The notes below the pieces were generated by a model. The model did no database searches. It was given only the letters and a program-made list of their open reading frames with translations, and had not been told where the DNA came from. Shown piece after piece: positions 59,690-64,000 of a DNA stretch of 64,000 nt. Numbering within the stretch: position 1 is the first letter of the stretch; every line of letters starts with the position of its first letter. This DNA is from Liolophura sinensis (lineage: Eukaryota > Mollusca > Polyplacophora > Chitonida > Chitonidae): assembly GCF_032854445.1 (NCBI RefSeq), contig NC_088295.1, positions 33,140,510-33,204,509 on the forward strand, written 5' to 3'. Both the position numbers and the translations under genes were made by a program.

Positions 59690-59942
59690 ATTCGATTTAT
59701 TTGATTGGTGCTTTACGTCGTACTCAAGAATATTTCACTTATACGACGGCGGCCAGCATTATGGTGGGCGGAAACCGGGCACAGCCCGGGGGAAACCCAC
59801 AACCATCCGCAGGTTGCTGGCAGACCTTCCCACTTACGGCCGGAGAGGAAGCCAGCATGAGCTGGACTTGAACTCACAGCGACCGCATTGGTGAGAGGCT
59901 CCTGGGTCATTACGCTGCGCTAGCGCGCTAACCGACTGAGAT
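59690..59942 (-). repeat. tRNA-derived SINE, best full-length copy
   Basis: Read on the minus strand, the head begins near 59940 with CTCAGTCGGTTAGCGCGCTA (A-box) and has a B-box GTGAGTTCAAGTCCAGC at 59861-59877, the spacing of a tRNA. The body follows with the complements of GGAAACCGGGCACAGCCCGG and ACTCAAGAATATTTCACTTA, then a tail of AAATAAATCGAATAAATAAA type. It is the least diverged copy in the window and sets the element's orientation. The 65-codon minus-strand open frame in it is incidental. Confidence 0.88.
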
Positions 59943-60455
59943 GTGATGCTATAGCTTATCTATTCTCATTCACTTATTTAATGCAAGACGGCCTTTATCT
60001 TTACTCACACAACAGTATGTTTCCAAAAAAAAAAAATGTGCCTCAAAGATTCAAACTTTCCCCGATATACAGAATAAAGGATGCCTGATAGAGCAAGGCA
60101 GAAATACAGATTTTAAACGTCCTCAAATATGGCAAAACTCATCACATTATAAAGGTTGTTTTGCATATGAAGACAAACGTTAACCAAAACGAAACTTTCA
60201 CAGCACATAGAAGTACACACACAAATGTTTCAGTAAAGATATTCTTCTGGTTAAAGTTGATCTCCATACTGTAAATTGAAAACACAGTGCCTCGTGTGAA
60301 CGAAAAATTGGTATTTTTTTATCGAGAGTGCATTTTTGGAGGGTTATTACCAAGCAACATTTAGTCATCTTTCCCAATTTAATGTGCGGAGTTTAAGAAA
60401 ATTTCACGTGTACCACTGTAATAACACTTGCACTTTTGAATGCAAGTCATCGTCA

Positions 60456-60890
60456 GCAAAGTATTTTATTCTGAATCTTACAATTTCTGAAGTCTCGTCT
60501 CTCTTTTAAATGTCTGCCATTTATGCGCCGAAAGGACATTCGTGTAGCAACCGTCAGCCAATAATCGCCAGTGTGACATTATCCGCAGACTTCAGTTCAG
60601 TTCCCAATAACCAGTAACCACTTGCTTTGTGACAATGACGTGTCCTTAAGTGCTGTGTCTAAAACATAATCAAGTAAAGACATAAAGAAGAATGCAAAGA
60701 AATAAAACTTGATGAAGCACGTCGTCGGCAAAGTGCGTTATTTTGTATCTTACATTTTCTGAACTGTCTCGTCTCTCCTTTAAATGCCTGGAAATCTGTG
60801 TGTCGAAACAGACATTCGTATACCAGTCGTTAACCAATAAAGATGTTCAAGGTCAATAATCGCAAGGCCAATTCCCCGAAGTGACGAATA
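60456..60890 (+). repeat. Tandem pair of diverged repeats plus a family fragment
   Basis: AGCAAAGTATTTTATTCTGA at 60456 and GGCAAAGTGCGTTATTTTGT at 60727 begin two related stretches that each continue through CTCGTCTCTC, TTTAAATG and an ACATTCGT segment. Between them, 60590-60716 (CAGTTCCCAATAACC, AGAAATAAAACTTGATGAAG) matches the left part of copies M and R. Confidence 0.55.
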
Positions 60891-61575
60891 AGACAAACCA
60901 TCAAAGAACTAGAGTACGAAAATAGGATAAAACCATGCAAAGAGAAGCAGTCAACGGCTTTCAATGATGTTAGAAAGACGCAAGATATGCTCTAGGCGAC
61001 TGAGTGAAATCAGTATTGAAATCGTGTACCATACTAGATTTTCCATTACCAAATATGTATTTCAGTCGGGCTTTGTTCGCGTCTGTTTATATATCCAACG
61101 TGGACATCTAATTCAACAAGATGAATAGGCTTCCCTGGCCCCGGGCTAAACGGAATTAGACACAATCGTCAAGCAGAGCGCCAGGTATTCTTGACCTCTG
61201 TCCATATTTACTTACAAGAGAATTATACTCTTTGTAAACCTTAAGAAACTTTGAGTGGAGACATTGGATGGAATAACCTTGACACACTAGTTTTTAAAGT
61301 AAAAACTTGTGACGTTCACTGAAATCGTATAACACACACGATCTAACAAATGCTACAAGACGAGATATATACACGCCCCATGTAGGGCCCTTCTGTATAT
61401 TGCTATCCAAGTAAGGGTGAAATACAATGTGAACATTTAAACTATCCCTTGTGTCGTAAAGTCTGTAACAGAAGAAAACCGTTTTGGTCTTACAAATATT
61501 GGTCCAGAGGAGAAATACCATCTGGAGAGCCTGTGGATTCCTTTAAATACAGGCAAGGCAGGTAAATATTTCTAC
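60891..61575. other. Spacer before copy R, nothing recognised
   Basis: No recognised gene. A 75-codon minus-strand frame at 61294-61521 has no family resemblance. Confidence 0.45.
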
Positions 61576-64000
61576 CGGTGTTGTTCTAATGTAATGTAAC
61601 TACCACAGGGAAATGTCTTATGATGCTTCCAGATCACTGTCAATTCCTGTATATTCCTGTCTTATAGCGAGGTTTTCCGAACTGGTTTATAGACTTTTAC
61701 AACAAAACTTAAATCCTCTGTCGCGCCTGCAAACTCAATGATCTGGGGTTGACTCATTATCGTAAGAGTAACACTTGAATAGAATAAACAAGCAACAACA
61801 CTGCACGTATTAACCATATATAAGCAGTTGTTCTTTAATATGTTTCTTTCATGCTATGTCAAAGCCAAAGTAAAATGCGATTCCCTTGTTTACAATGTTT
61901 ATAGGCTCTGTGTTAAGCAGCTTGTAACGGGGAACCCTGTTACAGCGCTTGTAGCTGTGGATTTGTGAACTCAGATGTCTAATGGACTCATGAGCATTCA
62001 TAGAACACCATAACGTCCCCCAGTCAGCGAGGAATAACTTAAGCATCAAAGACAGCGTTACCTGGAATGTGTATGGACGTCGTTAAGATATTACCTCAAG
62101 TGCAATGAGCACAGGATATCCTGACATGACTAATAGATACAATATCTTTGTACTCAATAACGCATCTTTCCAGATATGTCTTCATTTCATCACGACAGTT
62201 GTCGACTGTCGATAGGCCTAACTTTCTCATAATTTCTCGAAGCCAAATCAATACGCCATCAACACTATCAGGAAGCTAATATCTGTTAAATATAAGCGAA
62301 ATATTCAGTATACAGCATTACCTTGATGTCCTCTATGGATACGCTCACAAGGAGAATTACCCAACTCATCAATGTCCTATCATTATCTGAACTTTTGACT
62401 AGCTTTAGGCTTCAGTAAATTACCAGCTAATTTCACAACGAAATTGTAAACAATGGTTACGATTACCTCATGATAAATAGAGTTGGACATGTAAGTCGTC
62501 ATAAAATGTTTTATTTCTTGTTTCAAGGACGTCTGTTTACAATAGTTTTGGAGCCTTGGTCGCACTAATCCGTGGCGTAAGAGAGTTCGCCATTAACTCG
62601 CCAACTGTCAGGTTTATTTCGCGGTTGCATCTACTCACAAAAATGACCACCATCGTATAAGCGAAAAACTTTAAAGTAAGGCGATGAACAGCAATCTAAT
62701 AAACACAAGTTAGACGAGTGGATCCCTGGAACCTCTAATCCCTTGTGTCTGTCAGGTGATGGTGTATAAGGTTACTTCCAGTTTAAAATTATCTGTAGGC
62801 TTCAGTCCAATTCCCAATAATCATTAAACCACTTCGTTTGTGCCAATGACTTGTCCGTAAGTCCTGTGTTTAAAAACTAATCAAGTAAGGCATGCAAAGA
62901 AATAAAACTTGAGGAAAAGAGCATGATCGTTAAAACTTCTGATTTATAAAAAAAAGTGAGTATAGCCTGTAAATGATCTGACATTGTACACGCAAGGTAC
63001 CTCAGTCAGATGTCCATAACTAATTAAAGACAGGAGATACACAGTGTTTTAATGATGATCACATCTCAAAATAGCTCTGTCGTTAATTTTCCAGATTTTT
63101 ACACCTTTAGAAATTGTCTGTTGTCTCTCTTTTTGCATGTCAAGAAAACATTTAAACCATGAAATAATGTTCACAAACCATCCGCTACGAGATTTATAGT
63201 AATTGCTTGATGTTACGTTGTTTTGATGTAATGTCAAAACCAACGTGAAATCTGATAGCCTTGTTGACAGAGCATTTGTAATTCCTGTCTTTTTAAATCC
63301 TCTCACTGAGGCGATAATTAGAACCGGTTTTACCCACATACAAAGAAAACGAGCTGCGCTGGCGTATTGTTGTAAATAATTTTATTAGCGTACAAGGCCC
63401 AAACTCCGCACGACTTTAGATGTTTCAATTTTAACAGCACTGAGCGGATGTCTGTGTGGCGCAGGCATGTACTCTGTAATTTATTTGGCCTCTATATTGC
63501 TTCTACAAACAATGGAAAGTTAATCTAACGCTCCATGTTGTGTAAGTACACGGATATTATGCTCGTATTACGTTACCCCCGTCAATGAGGATCAAAGTGA
63601 CCGCTGTCCACAATTTTAGTCTGCTGTTTGCCCAGGTGGGCTTAGCAAGATGTCAAGAATCGAGACGAAACACGTGTGTATACGGGAACAGAATCTCACC
63701 TTAACTGCAATAGCCACAGGATATCCGGTCATGTCCAATCAGACAGTACGCACATGTAGATCTGACCACCAGGAAATGAAAGTAAATTGTCACCCAATAA
63801 AGTTTTTGTTTGGATATGCCATCAGGCGAAATCAGCTATAAGGAAGAAGAGAGACCAAACTCACCGAGCCCTCCCATCATTCATTCAGTGTAATATCGAT
63901 TATATATGATGCACGGCGAGGGATGTTCAATATCCAGTTACTCCCTGGTCTGTTTAATGAATACAGCAATGTGAATGACGTAACCGGTGCTGATCGAAAT
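61576..64000 (+). repeat. Unclassified repeat family, copy R (runs off the window)
   Basis: The longest copy, at least 2.4 kb. It pairs in inverted orientation with copy L over 61576-63400 and in direct orientation with M over 62620-64000. Within it, GTCAAAGCCAAAGTAAAATG (61858) and TGTCAAAACCAACGTGAAAT (63232) head two related blocks, so the unit itself carries an internal duplication. It contains the coding-like patch 63699-63838. Confidence 0.75.

Overview
The window is nuclear DNA from a lophotrochozoan animal, most likely a mollusc and probably a bivalve. The evidence is genes split by GT-AG introns, AT-rich intergenic DNA, many tRNA-derived SINEs of types familiar from bivalve genomes, Tc1/mariner and CR1/L2-like transposon debris, and abundant minisatellites. 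No prokaryotic, organellar or CRISPR feature was seen. The species cannot be fixed from sequence alone.

Only two host genes can be supported. At 2058-3272 (+) is an intact single-exon seven-transmembrane receptor of 404 residues, rhodopsin-like in plan but lacking the DRY, CWxP and NPxxY signatures. At 24586-34199 (-) is an eight-exon aldo/keto reductase of the YajO-like group. It was rebuilt here by following splice sites: all seven introns have GT-AG ends and all four catalytic tetrad residues are present, but six one-base indels in five exons break the frame. It is either a recently dead gene or a locus with consensus errors.

Layout. 1-2000: SINE and a degenerate minisatellite. 2058-3708: receptor gene. 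3.7-12.7 kb: mostly unremarkable DNA with SINE pieces. 12.75-13.55 kb: 18 copies of a 28-bp repeat beside a tRNA-derived SINE. 17.5 kb: nine copies of a 25-bp repeat. 19.5-21.0 kb: GT-rich minisatellite with a 67-bp higher-order period. 22.8-23.2 kb: a 366-bp element with 70-bp inverted arms. 24.6-34.2 kb: the reductase, with introns carrying SINEs and a pair of direct repeats. 35.4-36.6 kb: a dead Tc1-type transposon. 40.0-40.7 kb: 23-bp minisatellite. 43.0-44.1 kb: CA-rich minisatellite. 48.9 kb to the end: a mosaic of one unclassified repeat family in alternating orientation, one copy of which is split by a 3.9-kb CR1/L2-like retrotransposon.

The two genes show no functional link to each other. 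The least explained structure is the 48.9-64 kb repeat mosaic: at least five copies, a 1.9-kb inverted pair at its edges, and a shared patch of about 46 codons whose reading frame survives in three copies.
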